From 21-14-0-10-47-8 sp966211455 (lineage in GTDB: Bacteria > Bdellovibrionota > Bdellovibrionia > Bdellovibrionales > Bdellovibrionaceae), in assembly GCA_966211455.1 (NCBI GenBank), contig CBIHNI010000004.1:180111-244110 (forward strand): 64,000 nucleotides of DNA, in the 5' to 3' direction. The position numbers were made by a program, and so were the translations under genes. The stretch's first letter is position 1; the number at the start of each line of letters is the position of its first letter. The notes below the pieces were generated by a model that was given only the letters and a program-made list of their open reading frames with translations, did no database searches and had not been told where the DNA came from. Shown piece by piece: positions 16,508 through 24,513 of the stretch.

Positions 16508-19500
16508 GAAAAGATTCCTTTCGGTGTCAGCCAAACCCGCATCACGGAAAGCAAATTTCCTAAGTTCAGCGGTTTGGATAGATAATCGTTGGCGCCAGCT
16601 TCGATGCATTGGTCTTGATCTTCCTTCATCGCTTTTGCGGTCAAAGCGACGATCGGAAGCTCGTCGAACTGTTTCTGCGAACGGATGCGGCGAATGGCTT
16701 CAAGCCCGTCCATTTTTGGCATCATCAGATCCATCAGGACTAGATCCGTATCCGGAAATTCCGCCAAAGAGTCCAAAGCTTCCAGACCGTTCTTCGCGAT
16801 GCGAACGATCAGGCCCTTGCTTTCAAGCGCGCTGGTCAGGGCGAAGACGTTGCGCAAATCATCGTCGACCAAAAGAACTTTTTTGCCCTCAAAGGCTTTT
16901 TCTTGGGTTCGCAAGTGTTGCAAGATATCCTGTTTTTCTTGTGGCAAAAGCGATTCCACCCGGTGCAAGAAAAGATTCACTTCGTCCAAAAGGCGTTCCG
17001 GTGATCGTGCGCCTTTGATGATAATGCTTTCCGAGTACTTGCGTAGATTCTGCTCTTCGGTGCGGCTGATGTCTTTTCCGGTGTAGATCACGATAGGCGG
17101 AACCGAAATCGGGAGCGAGTTGATTTTCTCAAGAAAATCAAAGCCCGTCATATCCGGCAGGTTCAGATCCAGGATGATGCAATCGACAGTTTGTTTTTCG
17201 ACCCAGTTTAAAGCTTCTTTTCCGGTGGGGGCCATCAAGACTTGGATGTCTTGACCCGCGACCAGTTGTGCGACTGCTTCGCGCTGGCGATTGTCGTCTT
17301 CGATGATCAAAAGTTTTTTGACCTGCTTTTCCAGCATGGTCTCGATGCGGTTCAGGGCCGAGCGAACTTTATCGACGGTTACCGGTTTGCTTAAATATCC
17401 CAAAGCTCCCATGCGAAGGGCGTTGCTTTGATACTCGAGTGCGGAAATCATGTGCACCGGAATATGGCGAAGCTTCGGATTTTGTTTGACCATCTCTAAA
17501 AGCCCAAGGCCGCTCATGCCCGGAAGCTTGATATCCAGAAGAATTGCGGTCGGGACATGGGCCTGCAAGATCTGCAGTGCCATTTCAGATGAATCAGCTT
17601 CGATGGCATCGAATCCGTAAGAGCCGACCGTATCCAAAATTGAATGACGGAACATGCGATCGTCCTCGACGATCAAGATCGTTTCTTTATCGCCCTTCAC
17701 ATTTTTTAAAGCCTCGCGCGCGGATTCGCTAAGCTCTTGCTGCTTCTGCGCATCGTTCTTACGGGGTGCTGAAGGCGAATGCGTTTTGCTTGGCGAGTGA
17801 ATGACAACAGCCGGAGCTTCGACGGTCTGGCTGGCGTAACGAAGAGGAATGATCAACGAGAAAGAGCTTCCTTTGCCTTCGCTCGAGGAAAGCTCAATCC
17901 GGCCACCCAGAAGTGAGGCCAGCTCTCGGGAGATCGTCAACCCAAGGCCGGTTCCGCCGAACTTGCGACTGACGGTGCCGTCGGCTTGTTCGAAGGCTTC
18001 AAAGATCAGCTCTTGCTTCTCGCTCGGGATGCCGACGCCGGTGTCCTGAACGGTGATGCGAATCATGCCTTCTTCTTGCTTTTGCATTTCGGCTTTCAAG
18101 GTGACCGAGCCGGACTCGGTGAACTTGATCGCATTCGATAAAAAGTTTCTTAAAACCTGTTCAAGGCGCAAAGGATCCGAATGGATCGAGATGTTTTGCG
18201 CCTCTGGAGCGAATTCGATGTTGAAATCGATTTTCTTTGAGCTTGCCTGCGGTTCGAAAGTTTGGCGCAAGCGTTCGAAGAAGCCAGGCAGCGAGAAGTC
18301 CTCGAAGCGCAGGCTCAGTTTTCGGGCTTCGATTTTTGATAGATCCAAAATGTCGTTGATCAGATTTAAAAGATCGTTACCAGCATTGTACATGGTCTTG
18401 GCGAAATCTTTTTGCTGATCGGTGAGATTTTGCTCTTTGTTTTCGATCAAGAGCGTGGCCAGGATCAAAAGACTATTCAGTGGCGTGCGAAGCTCGTGCG
18501 ACATCTTCGCCAGGAAGTCGGATTTGTACTGGCTGATGCGTTCCAGCTCTTGCGCTTTGGTTTCGAGATTTGCTTTCGAACTGGTGAGCATTTCATTTTG
18601 ATGGTGCACCATTTCTTGCTGCGCTTCCAAAGCGCGTGCTTGCTGCTCGAGCTCTTCGTTGTTGGTGCGAAGCTCTTCTTGTTGGGTCTGCAGCTCTTCG
18701 GCTTGCTGTTGAGTCTCTTCCAGCAGCAGCTGCAGTTGGGCCCGTGTTGCGGCCGAGTTGAGATTGACCGCGATGGTTTCACGTAGCTCTTCTAAAAGTT
18801 TGTCGATATCAGAGTGAATCGGACCCAAGAAAGCGAGCTCGATCACCGCCAGCGGTGCGTCCTGGAAGATCAATGGAATCAGAACCAAAGTTGCCGGCTG
18901 CGCGGACGCAAGACTTGAGGACACTTTCAACGAGTCCGCCGGGACATTGGCGATTTTCCAGATCTGATCTTTTTTTAAGGCTTCGGCGATCAAAGTTTTG
19001 CCTTCAATGTGCGTGGGCGAAGGCGCGTTCACCGAGCTTTGCGCCGTCGCGTAGCTGCCGGCTAGGGTCAGGCGACCATTTTCTTTCAGGTACAAGTTTC
19101 CGGCCAAGGCGCCGCTGGTTTCGGCTATATATCGCAAGGTTTCCGCACTCGCGATTTCTAATGAGCCGCTTTTGACGATAATCTGCGAAAGTTCGACGGC
19201 CCGAGTTTGCAGCCAAGCTTGCAGTTTCTTTTCGCGAAGCTCGGCGGTGTTTCTTTTCTCATTGGATAGGATCAGCCAATAAGCCAAGAGGGTCAGAGCC
19301 AAAGTTAAGGCAAAGGAGCCAAACACATTCCACTGAAAGAAGTCGCGACTTTTCTGCGAGGACGCCGTGCGATCCGCTAAAAGTTTTTCTTCCACAGCTT
19401 GAATGCGAGCGAGATGCTCTTTCAAGGTATTCATGCGCGCAAGCCCCAGTTGGAAAAGCTCGCGACGGCGATCCTGGCTAAGGGTTCGAAATTCAGTTAA

Positions 19501-19890
19501 AACTTCCAGCGGCTCGAGGCGAGCTTTCACCAAATCGCCTAAGATTTTCATGTTATCGACTTGGGCGGGGTTGTCTTTGGTCAGTTCTTTCAATCGGTCG
19601 ACGTGGCTCCAGACCACCAGGCTTTGCGAACGGAAAGGTTCGAGAAAAGTCCCTTGATTGGTCAAAGCAAATCCGCGCACTGAGCTTTCGGCATCGACGA
19701 TCGAATTTTCGACTTTTGAAACCTGCAATAAGACCTGGTCCGTGTGGCGAACCCAGGTTTCTTGCGCGGCTACGCCTTCAAAGTTTCGGTACAGATACCA
19801 GGCGTTGAGAATAAGAACGCCGATCATGGTCAGCATAAATACATGCAGACCAAAGATCGTCTGTCTGCCGCGTTTTTCGGTTTCGTTCAC
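16504..19890 (-). CDS. CHASE3-GAF hybrid histidine kinase with three receivers
   Basis: The 1128-aa inner-membrane sensor has TM segments at about 13-34 and 188-208 flanking a CHASE3-like helical sensor (SSVRGFALTNQGTFLEPF). Next come a GAF-like domain (230-385), a Gln/Glu-rich coiled coil (385-455), HisKA with His465 (KMSHELRTP), a HATPase (NAIKFTES, DTGVGIPS, GGTGLGLTISREL), and three receivers at about 745-860, 870-985 and 1005-1120 (acceptor Asp in LLDIKLPG, ILDLNLPD and LMDLMMPK). GTG 19890 has GGAGG six bases upstream and overlaps the Hpt stop. CHASE3-HK-REC proteins next to CheR/CheB suggest a phosphorelay with methylation-like adaptation, which is an inference. Confidence 0.93.
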   Translation of the reverse strand: MNETEKRGRQTIFGLHVFMLTMIGVLILNAWYLYRNFEGVAAQETWVRHTDQVLLQVSKVENSIVDAESSVRGFALTNQGTFLEPFRSQSLVVWSHVDRLKELTKDNPAQVDNMKILGDLVKARLEPLEVLTEFRTLSQDRRRELFQLGLARMNTLKEHLARIQAVEEKLLADRTASSQKSRDFFQWNVFGSFALTLALTLLAYWLILSNEKRNTAELREKKLQAWLQTRAVELSQIIVKSGSLEIASAETLRYIAETSGALAGNLYLKENGRLTLAGSYATAQSSVNAPSPTHIEGKTLIAEALKKDQIWKIANVPADSLKVSSSLASAQPATLVLIPLIFQDAPLAVIELAFLGPIHSDIDKLLEELRETIAVNLNSAATRAQLQLLLEETQQQAEELQTQQEELRTNNEELEQQARALEAQQEMVHHQNEMLTSSKANLETKAQELERISQYKSDFLAKMSHELRTPLNSLLILATLLIENKEQNLTDQQKDFAKTMYNAGNDLLNLINDILDLSKIEARKLSLRFEDFSLPGFFERLRQTFEPQASSKKIDFNIEFAPEAQNISIHSDPLRLEQVLRNFLSNAIKFTESGSVTLKAEMQKQEEGMIRITVQDTGVGIPSEKQELIFEAFEQADGTVSRKFGGTGLGLTISRELASLLGGRIELSSSEGKGSSFSLIIPLRYASQTVEAPAVVIHSPSKTHSPSAPRKNDAQKQQELSESAREALKNVKGDKETILIVEDDRMFRHSILDTVGSYGFDAIEADSSEMALQILQAHVPTAILLDIKLPGMSGLGLLEMVKQNPKLRHIPVHMISALEYQSNALRMGALGYLSKPVTVDKVRSALNRIETMLEKQVKKLLIIEDDNRQREAVAQLVAGQDIQVLMAPTGKEALNWVEKQTVDCIILDLNLPDMTGFDFLEKINSLPISVPPIVIYTGKDISRTEEQNLRKYSESIIIKGARSPERLLDEVNLFLHRVESLLPQEKQDILQHLRTQEKAFEGKKVLLVDDDLRNVFALTSALESKGLIVRIAKNGLEALDSLAEFPDTDLVLMDLMMPKMDGLEAIRRIRSQKQFDELPIVALTAKAMKEDQDQCIEAGANDYLSKPLNLGNLLSVMRVWLTPKGIFS

Positions 19891-20183
19891 GAAAGTCCTC
19901 CGGATTGGGTTTGATGATCCACCCAGTTGGTAAAGTCGATGGAAAGCGAGCGCAAGGTCATCAGTTCCTTGGCTTTCGCGGCTTCTTCCATTTTCTCGCC
20001 CAGCTCGGAAAGTTCCGGAAATCCGAATGAAATCCCGTTTCCGCGCATGCGGTGTCCAATATGGGCAATCGATTCAAAGTCTTGAGTTTTCAAGGCCTGC
20101 ATGTAGACACCCAGCTCTTCGCGCCGGCGGTTGACGTACTGAAGTTTCAGGTCATCAGTTGGCAGGTGAAGTGGACTGTTCAT
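19887..20183 (-). CDS. Hpt-domain phosphotransfer protein
   Basis: The 98-aa helical protein has the histidine phosphotransfer signature IGHRMRGNGISFGFPELSELG, in which the His about 45 residues in would accept phosphate from a receiver. ATG 20183 is preferred because AAGGAG lies seven bases upstream; a TTG six bases earlier is less likely. It overlaps the sigma-54 regulator's 3' end by 29 bases and the hybrid kinase's start by four. Its place between them suggests it relays phosphate from the three-receiver kinase to the response regulator. Confidence 0.85.
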   Translation of the reverse strand: MNSPLHLPTDDLKLQYVNRRREELGVYMQALKTQDFESIAHIGHRMRGNGISFGFPELSELGEKMEEAAKAKELMTLRSLSIDFTNWVDHQTQSGGLS

Positions 20184-21612
20184 TCTCAATCTCCTTCAGT
20201 TTGCGATACAAAGTCTTTCGATCCATCGCCAATTCTTTTGCGGTCTTATCCTTCTGACCGTGATTCTTCTTAAGGACGTCTAAGATGTATTTCTTCGTCA
20301 GCGCTTCCAGCGTCCACGACTGGGCGAGTGCTTCAGTCAGAGGAGGCTTCACTCCGCCGACTGCACCTGCGGTTGCTGATGCGGGGCCGCCGATAATAGC
20401 CGGTGCTGAAGATGTGCCCATATCCAAAGATCCTGCATCCGTCAGTTCGGTCAGGTCACTGAGTTCGATCTGTGGACCTTGCGCTAAGATCACGGCGCGT
20501 TCGACGGTATTTTCAAGTTCGCGCACGTTTCCTTTCCACGGATTTTTCAAAAGCCAGCTGATCGCCTCGCGCGAAAAGCCGCGCGCCGGCGAATCATTGA
20601 AGGTCACATACTTTTTCATAAAGAATTCGGCCAGTGGCACGATATCTTCCTGGCGTTCGCGCAAGGCGGGGAGGTTGAGCGGAATCACATGCAGACGGAA
20701 GTACAAGTCTTCACGGAAGCGGTGGTTGGCCACCTCTGCTTTCAAATCTCGGTGCGTGGCCGAGATGATGCGAACGTTCAGGTCGCGCTCCTGATTTTCA
20801 CCGATGCGCTTCACCTTGCGCTCTTGAATCACGCGCAAAAGCTTCGCTTGCAGTGGAAGGCTCATGTCGCCAATTTCATCTAAGAATAAAGTCCCGCCTT
20901 CGGCCTCTTCAAAAAGACCGATCTTCTTTTCCGAAGCGCCGGTGAAAGATCCCTTGGCGTGACCGAAAAGTTCGCTCTCCAAAAGGTTTTCCGGAATGGC
21001 CGAGCAGTTGATGGCGATAAAAGGACCATCTTTTCGCTTGCTCAGTCCATGGATGGCACGCGCGATCACTTCCTTACCGGTTCCGCTTTCGCCCGAGATG
21101 GCGATATTGGCCTGAGATTTAGCCACGCGGCGAACCAGGTCTAGAACTTTTAGAAAGCGCGGGCTTTTGCCTTTGATGTCGGTCAGGTTCGAACCTTCGC
21201 GCAGTTGAATCACCGATTTAAGGACTTGGTTTTCAGTTTCCAAGCGGTGGAATCGAAGCGCGCGCTCGACTGAAATCTGCAGCTGCGAATAATTCAGCGG
21301 CTTCACCACGTAATCGATGGCGCCCACGGCGATTGCTTCCATTGCCGTTTCCACATCGCGGGTGGCGGTGATCAGAATAACGGGGAGATGGATCTGCTCT
21401 TGGCGCAGGCGCTGGATGAATTCGATTCCGGAAATCTTCGGCATCTTGAGATCCAGAATCAGAAGGTCCGGGGTGAACTTCTTTTTCAGTAAAGCATTTA
21501 AAGATGCTTCCGCGTCGTCCGAGAGTGTGGGTTGATGCGACTTCTGTCGAAAGAAAGCCGCCGTCATTTCTGCCAATTCAATGTCATCGTCGATAATCAG
21601 TATTTTTGCCAT
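20155..21612 (-). CDS. NtrC-family sigma-54-dependent response regulator
   Basis: The 485-aa activator has a receiver (Asp in LLILDLKMP, about residue 55), an AAA+ domain with Walker A GESGTGKE, the sigma-54 contact loop GSFTGA (a Ser variant of GAFTGA), Walker B LFLDEIGD and the R-finger FREDLYFRL. It ends in a Fis-type HTH (DKTAKELAMDRKTLYRKLKEI). The ATG at 21612 before AKILIIDDD is preferred over the upstream frame start. It is the first gene of the minus-strand signalling operon and is divergent from a DUF1328 gene that has a sigma-54 promoter, so it may control that neighbour. Confidence 0.95.
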   Translation of the reverse strand: MAKILIIDDDIELAEMTAAFFRQKSHQPTLSDDAEASLNALLKKKFTPDLLILDLKMPKISGIEFIQRLRQEQIHLPVILITATRDVETAMEAIAVGAIDYVVKPLNYSQLQISVERALRFHRLETENQVLKSVIQLREGSNLTDIKGKSPRFLKVLDLVRRVAKSQANIAISGESGTGKEVIARAIHGLSKRKDGPFIAINCSAIPENLLESELFGHAKGSFTGASEKKIGLFEEAEGGTLFLDEIGDMSLPLQAKLLRVIQERKVKRIGENQERDLNVRIISATHRDLKAEVANHRFREDLYFRLHVIPLNLPALRERQEDIVPLAEFFMKKYVTFNDSPARGFSREAISWLLKNPWKGNVRELENTVERAVILAQGPQIELSDLTELTDAGSLDMGTSSAPAIIGGPASATAGAVGGVKPPLTEALAQSWTLEALTKKYILDVLKKNHGQKDKTAKELAMDRKTLYRKLKEIENEQSTSPAN

Positions 21613-21677
21613 AGACCCATGATGTAACAAGTTTGAAGTTTTATCGACAAGGGTAAAATTCATTTATGTCAAAATAT

Positions 21678-21687
21678 CCCTTAAGGG
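21678..21687. promoter_or_regulatory. perfect 10-bp palindrome between divergent genes
   Basis: CCCTTAAGGG lies about 65 bp upstream of the start of the NtrC-type gene and about 75 bp upstream of the -24 box of the DUF1328 promoter. That is a reasonable place for an activator-binding site, but a 10-bp palindrome alone is weak evidence. Confidence 0.3.
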
Positions 21688-21752
21688 GCATTTAAGAACG
21701 TAATGACGAAGCGCTGTATGCCTTCAAATGAAATATATACTGTTTAAGGCTT

Positions 21753-21768
21753 TGGCAGGCCCTTTGCC
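21753..21768 (+). promoter_or_regulatory. sigma-54 (-24/-12) promoter
   Basis: TGGCAG-G-CCCT-TTGC: the -24 GG (21754-21755) and -12 GC (21766-21767) are separated by exactly ten bases, and most consensus positions (TGGCACG-N4-TTGC) match. The start site would be near 21779, leaving a leader of about 24 bases with the ribosome-binding site AAAGGAGG before the ATG at 21803. A sigma-54 activator gene is divergently encoded alongside. Confidence 0.7.
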
Positions 21769-21802
21769 TTTGTTAAAAGCCAAGAGACGCAAAGGAGGCA
21801 AC

Positions 21803-21988
21803 ATGCTACGCGCTGCTATTTTATTCTTCGTTATTGGACTGATTTCGATCATCTTCGGGGCTTATGGGGTCGCCGGACTTTCAATGGAGGCAGGGCGCTT
21901 GTTGCTGCTGATCTTCTTGGTCTTGGCGGTCTTAAGCTTCTTGGCAAATCTGATCAGCGGCCGCAAACCGCCACAAATTTTGCCGTAA
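21803..21988 (+). CDS. DUF1328 (YtjA-type) small membrane protein
   Basis: The 61-aa protein starts at ATG 21803, with AAAGGAGG at 21791-21798. It has two hydrophobic segments, LRAAILFFVIGLISIIFGAYG and GRLLLLIFLVLAVLSFLANLI, separated by GVAGLSMEAG, the pattern of the DUF1328 family of inner-membrane proteins with no assigned reaction. Family members are often induced by stress. Expression from the sigma-54 promoter just upstream is likely. Confidence 0.85.
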   Translation: MLRAAILFFVIGLISIIFGAYGVAGLSMEAGRLLLLIFLVLAVLSFLANLISGRKPPQILP

Positions 21989-22020
21989 AAAATCGGACAT
22001 ATCTTTATAGGAGTTTCATC

Positions 22021-22485
22021 ATGTCACGGAATGTTCTTTCAAAAACAAACCACCAAAAAGTTCTACTGGTCGACGATGATCGTGAATTTTCATCGCTGCT
22101 GGCTTCAACATTGGAAAAAGAAACCGGAGTTCGCGTGCACTGTGTATCCAGTGCTTACGCCGCAATGAATGAGCTTTTGGATTCTTACTACAATTTGGTG
22201 ATCTTGGATTGGGATCTGGCGGGAATGAGCGGGTTTCAAGCCTTGAAGGCTGTCGACAATGCGATGGCTTTGGAAGATCGAATGCCCTTACGCGGGGTTG
22301 ATTCGCGCATTCCGGTGGTGGTTCTTTCGGCGCACGATTCGGAAAAGCTTCGAGTTTCGAACCGTGAGAAAAAACACTTCTCGATCCGGCGGATCCTTTC
22401 CAAACGGCATGACCTGCAAGAACTGGTGGGAATGATCCGTTCGGATCGCGGGCGGCCGGCAAATCAAGTGCAGATGGCGGTCTAA
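22021..22485 (+). CDS. single-domain response regulator
   Basis: The 154-aa protein is one receiver domain: acidic pocket LLVDDDRE near residue 18, acceptor Asp in VILDWDLAGMSG (about 59-61), Ser/Thr switch in VVLSAHD, and a basic residue at the usual Lys position (RRILSKRHD). The loop LEDRMPLRGVDSRI before beta-4 is an unusual insertion. It has no output domain, so it either acts by protein contact or passes phosphate on. The start has GGAG at about 22011, close to the usual spacing. It follows the DUF1328 gene by 32 bp and may share its promoter. Confidence 0.85.
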   Translation: MSRNVLSKTNHQKVLLVDDDREFSSLLASTLEKETGVRVHCVSSAYAAMNELLDSYYNLVILDWDLAGMSGFQALKAVDNAMALEDRMPLRGVDSRIPVVVLSAHDSEKLRVSNREKKHFSIRRILSKRHDLQELVGMIRSDRGRPANQVQMAV

Positions 22486-22506
22486 AAGGTTCTTATGGAA
22501 CAAGTA

Positions 22507-22522
22507 TGGAACGATATTTGTA
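22507..22522 (+). promoter_or_regulatory. weak candidate sigma-54 promoter
   Basis: TGGAACG-ATAT-TTGTA has the right spacing and a good -24 element, but the -12 GC is GT, a mismatch at a strongly conserved base. The position would suit the small gene starting at 22551. Confidence 0.25.
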
Positions 22523-22550
22523 TAACAAACTTAAACAAAGGAGACGCATC

Positions 22551-22730
22551 ATGGAAAACAATAAAACTGAAAAAGTATCTCATAAAGTGGGCGATGCTAT
22601 TGAGCGTGTGGGTCAAAAAATCACGGACATGGGCGCAACCAAAGTTGGAAATCGCATCACCAACGCCGGAGATCGCATTGAACATTCTCAAGACAACAAA
22701 CCTCTAACTCCTTCTGAAAGAGATCTGTAA
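22551..22730 (+). CDS. small charged protein of unknown function
   Basis: The 59-aa protein is hydrophilic and amphipathic, starting MENNKTEKVSHKVGDAIERVGQKI and containing an imperfect internal repeat (GDAIERVGQKITDMG / GNRITNAGDRIEHS) spaced by about 19 residues. The start at 22551 has AAAGGAG at 22537-22543. A strong terminator follows at 22756. Family not recognised; the repeats and the stress-type neighbours suggest an accessory stress protein, which is a guess. Confidence 0.7.
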   Translation: MENNKTEKVSHKVGDAIERVGQKITDMGATKVGNRITNAGDRIEHSQDNKPLTPSERDL

Positions 22731-22755
22731 GGATCGCAGATCATCGGTTGTGACG

Positions 22756-22791
22756 AAATCCCGGGCGTTGAACCCCGGGATTTCCTTTTTT
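22756..22791 (+). terminator. Rho-independent terminator
   Basis: A perfect 10-bp stem, AAATCCCGGG (22756-22765) with CCCGGGATTT (22774-22783), encloses an 8-base loop and is followed by CC and six T. It ends the 21803-22730 small-gene group. Confidence 0.9.
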
Positions 22792-22833
22792 ATGTGCCAG
22801 ATCACAAGCAAAATCGGACTTGTTTTTACGCGC

Positions 22834-22855
22834 CTATGACAGCATACTGTCATAG
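22834..22855. promoter_or_regulatory. palindromic operator overlapping the marR promoter
   Basis: CTATGACAG-CATA-CTGTCATAG is a perfect 9-bp inverted repeat with a 4-base centre ending directly at the ATG of the MarR-type gene (22856). A -35-like TTGTTT (22820-22825), 17 bases, and a -10-like CATACT (22843-22848) place the -10 in the centre of the palindrome and the start site at or next to the ATG. Binding here would block transcription, so autoregulation is likely. Confidence 0.7.
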
Positions 22856-23347
22856 ATGAAAACCAGAAATCTGGACCTGCAGGCAAGCTTACAAAAAAAT
22901 TTGCAGACGGATGTGCAAAATCTCATCTTCCAAATTTCCAGACTGGACGATATTCTAAAAAATGCGTCCAATTTTTTAGCTTCACCGGCCGCGCAAACCG
23001 GCGCCCGCTGGCAAGTCTTAAGCTCCGTCGAAAATCAAGCGCGCACCGTGGCCGAAATCGCGAGATTTAAGAACGTCGCGCGCCAAAGCGTGCAACGCTT
23101 GGCCGATGTGCTGACAAAAGAAGGGCTGACCAAGTTCGTTAACAATCCGGCTCATCAAAGATTTCCTCTCTTGAAACTGACACCCAAAGGGGAAAAGGCG
23201 CTGTTGCAAATTCAAAGCGAACGCGAAGTGTGGCTGCAAGAAATTTCGGACCAGGTTTCAGCGCACGAACTTCGTCGCGTGCGATCTTTTTTGGAAAACT
23301 TTGAAGAAAGTATCCGTCACAGTTTGCCGGTAGGATCGATCAAATGA
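22856..23347 (+). CDS. MarR-family transcriptional regulator
   Basis: The 163-aa protein has the MarR layout: N-terminal dimerisation helices, a winged helix (ARWQVLSSVENQARTVAEIARFKNVARQSVQRLADVLTKEGL) with the recognition helix at RQSVQRLADVL, a wing (FPLLKLTPKGEKALLQI), and C-terminal helices. The ATG follows its own palindromic operator without a ribosome-binding site, so the message is probably leaderless. It overlaps nnrD by four bases. The ligand is unknown. Confidence 0.88.
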   Translation: MKTRNLDLQASLQKNLQTDVQNLIFQISRLDDILKNASNFLASPAAQTGARWQVLSSVENQARTVAEIARFKNVARQSVQRLADVLTKEGLTKFVNNPAHQRFPLLKLTPKGEKALLQIQSEREVWLQEISDQVSAHELRRVRSFLENFEESIRHSLPVGSIK

Positions 23348-24174
23348 AAATTCAGAAATACACCTTGGCGCAGGCCAAAAATGATTTGCCGGTTCGAAAG
23401 AAAACTGATCACAAATCAAGGGGCGGCAAGTGCTTGATCATTGCCGGCTCAAAGGGCATGTGGGGTGCCGGAATCTTATCCGCGACAGCTGCCGCCCGGG
23501 CCGGAGCCGGATACGTGTACTGGCTTTCCGAAAACAAGAGGTCCCTTTTGCCAAAGCATCCTGACTTTTTGGAGACAAGCACCAGGCAGGCGCAGAAGAA
23601 TTTCAAGTTTCAATCCGTGGCCTTGGGGCCTGGGCTCGGCAGGCCCGCGATGATGAGGAACTGGTTTCGCTATCTGCGAAAGCGAGCCGAGATTCCGGTT
23701 GTGGTTGATGCTTCGGCTTTAGCGCCGGATGTTTTTTTGAAATTGAAATTTCCTCTGCCGGCCCATTGGGTGCTGACCCCGCACGAAGGCGAGCTTTCCA
23801 AACTTTTAAAAAGACCGGCAAAGTGGATTCAAAAAGATCGCCGGCGCTCCATCGCGCTTGCGCAAGCCCAATTCGGTGGAGTTTGGCTTTTGAAAGGTCA
23901 CCAAACCTTGATCACAGATGGTCAAACGATGCTGCGAATCCAATCGGGAAATGCGGCGCTCGCGAAAGCGGGGACGGGTGATGTGTTGACCGGTCTGATT
24001 GCGGGTCTTTTATCACAAGGTCTAAAGCCGCTTCAGGCCGCAAGCCTTGCGGCTTATACGCATGGAAAAATGGCCGATGATTGGATCCGGGATCAAAAGG
24101 ATGTCCTGAGCCTGATGGCGTCGGATCTGCTTCTTGCCATTGCAAAGACCCTGCAGAAAATTCGTCGCGCTTAA
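23344..24174 (+). CDS. nnrD: ADP-dependent NAD(P)H-hydrate dehydratase
   Basis: The enzyme repairs hydrated NADH/NADPH. The 276-aa ribokinase-like protein has GGKCLIIAGSKGMWGAGILSA, the ALGPGLGR loop, the TPHEGELSKLL motif and the nucleotide-binding GNAALAKAGTGDVLTGLIAGLL near residue 200, all YjeF C-terminal-domain marks. The epimerase half found in fused YjeF proteins is absent here. It is co-transcribed with the MarR regulator, an unusual partner for a housekeeping repair enzyme. Confidence 0.92.
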   Translation: MKIQKYTLAQAKNDLPVRKKTDHKSRGGKCLIIAGSKGMWGAGILSATAAARAGAGYVYWLSENKRSLLPKHPDFLETSTRQAQKNFKFQSVALGPGLGRPAMMRNWFRYLRKRAEIPVVVDASALAPDVFLKLKFPLPAHWVLTPHEGELSKLLKRPAKWIQKDRRRSIALAQAQFGGVWLLKGHQTLITDGQTMLRIQSGNAALAKAGTGDVLTGLIAGLLSQGLKPLQAASLAAYTHGKMADDWIRDQKDVLSLMASDLLLAIAKTLQKIRRA

Positions 24175-24246
24175 ATTTTGCGAAACGGCAATGTGGGAAA
24201 AATGACTCAAGCTCAGTCTTCATCGGCCACAGCTTTTATCTCATCA

Positions 24247-24262
24247 TGGTCCTGCTTTTGCT
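24247..24262 (+). promoter_or_regulatory. candidate sigma-54 promoter
   Basis: TGGTCCT-GCTT-TTGCT keeps GG-N10-GC spacing and a perfect TTGC, with mismatches after TGG. The predicted start (~24273) would give a very short leader before ATG 24284, so this is only moderately supported. Confidence 0.35.
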
Positions 24263-24283
24263 GCGACCCCAAGAGGAGGTTCT

Positions 24284-24502
24284 ATGGCCAAGCACAAAAT
24301 CAATCCAGCCGATGATGTCGAAGTCGATGCGGGCGCAAGCTCGTTGGAAGACGCGCAGATTTCAGGTTACACCGACGCCGAAGGCCGAGCCATTTCCAAA
24401 GCTCGCCCAGATCCGGCGGAATCCACAGTCGGCGGTTACACCAATATCACCTCGGGCCGATCTTCGGTCGTTCGTCACAAACCTCATCACGGACAATCTT
24501 AA
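24284..24502 (+). CDS. small hydrophilic protein of unknown function
   Basis: The 72-aa protein starts at ATG 24284 with AGAGGAGG just upstream, an excellent ribosome-binding site. The sequence is rich in Asp, Ser, Ala and Gly without hydrophobic segments (NPADDVEVDAGASSLEDAQISGYTDAEGRA), contains two GYT motifs (residues 28-30 and 51-53) and ends in a basic His-rich tail (VVRHKPHHGQS). It looks intrinsically disordered. It lies 11 bp upstream of the DUF4142 gene and is probably co-transcribed. Family not recognised. Confidence 0.7.
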   Translation: MAKHKINPADDVEVDAGASSLEDAQISGYTDAEGRAISKARPDPAESTVGGYTNITSGRSSVVRHKPHHGQS

Positions 24503-24513
24503 AAGGGGGAACT

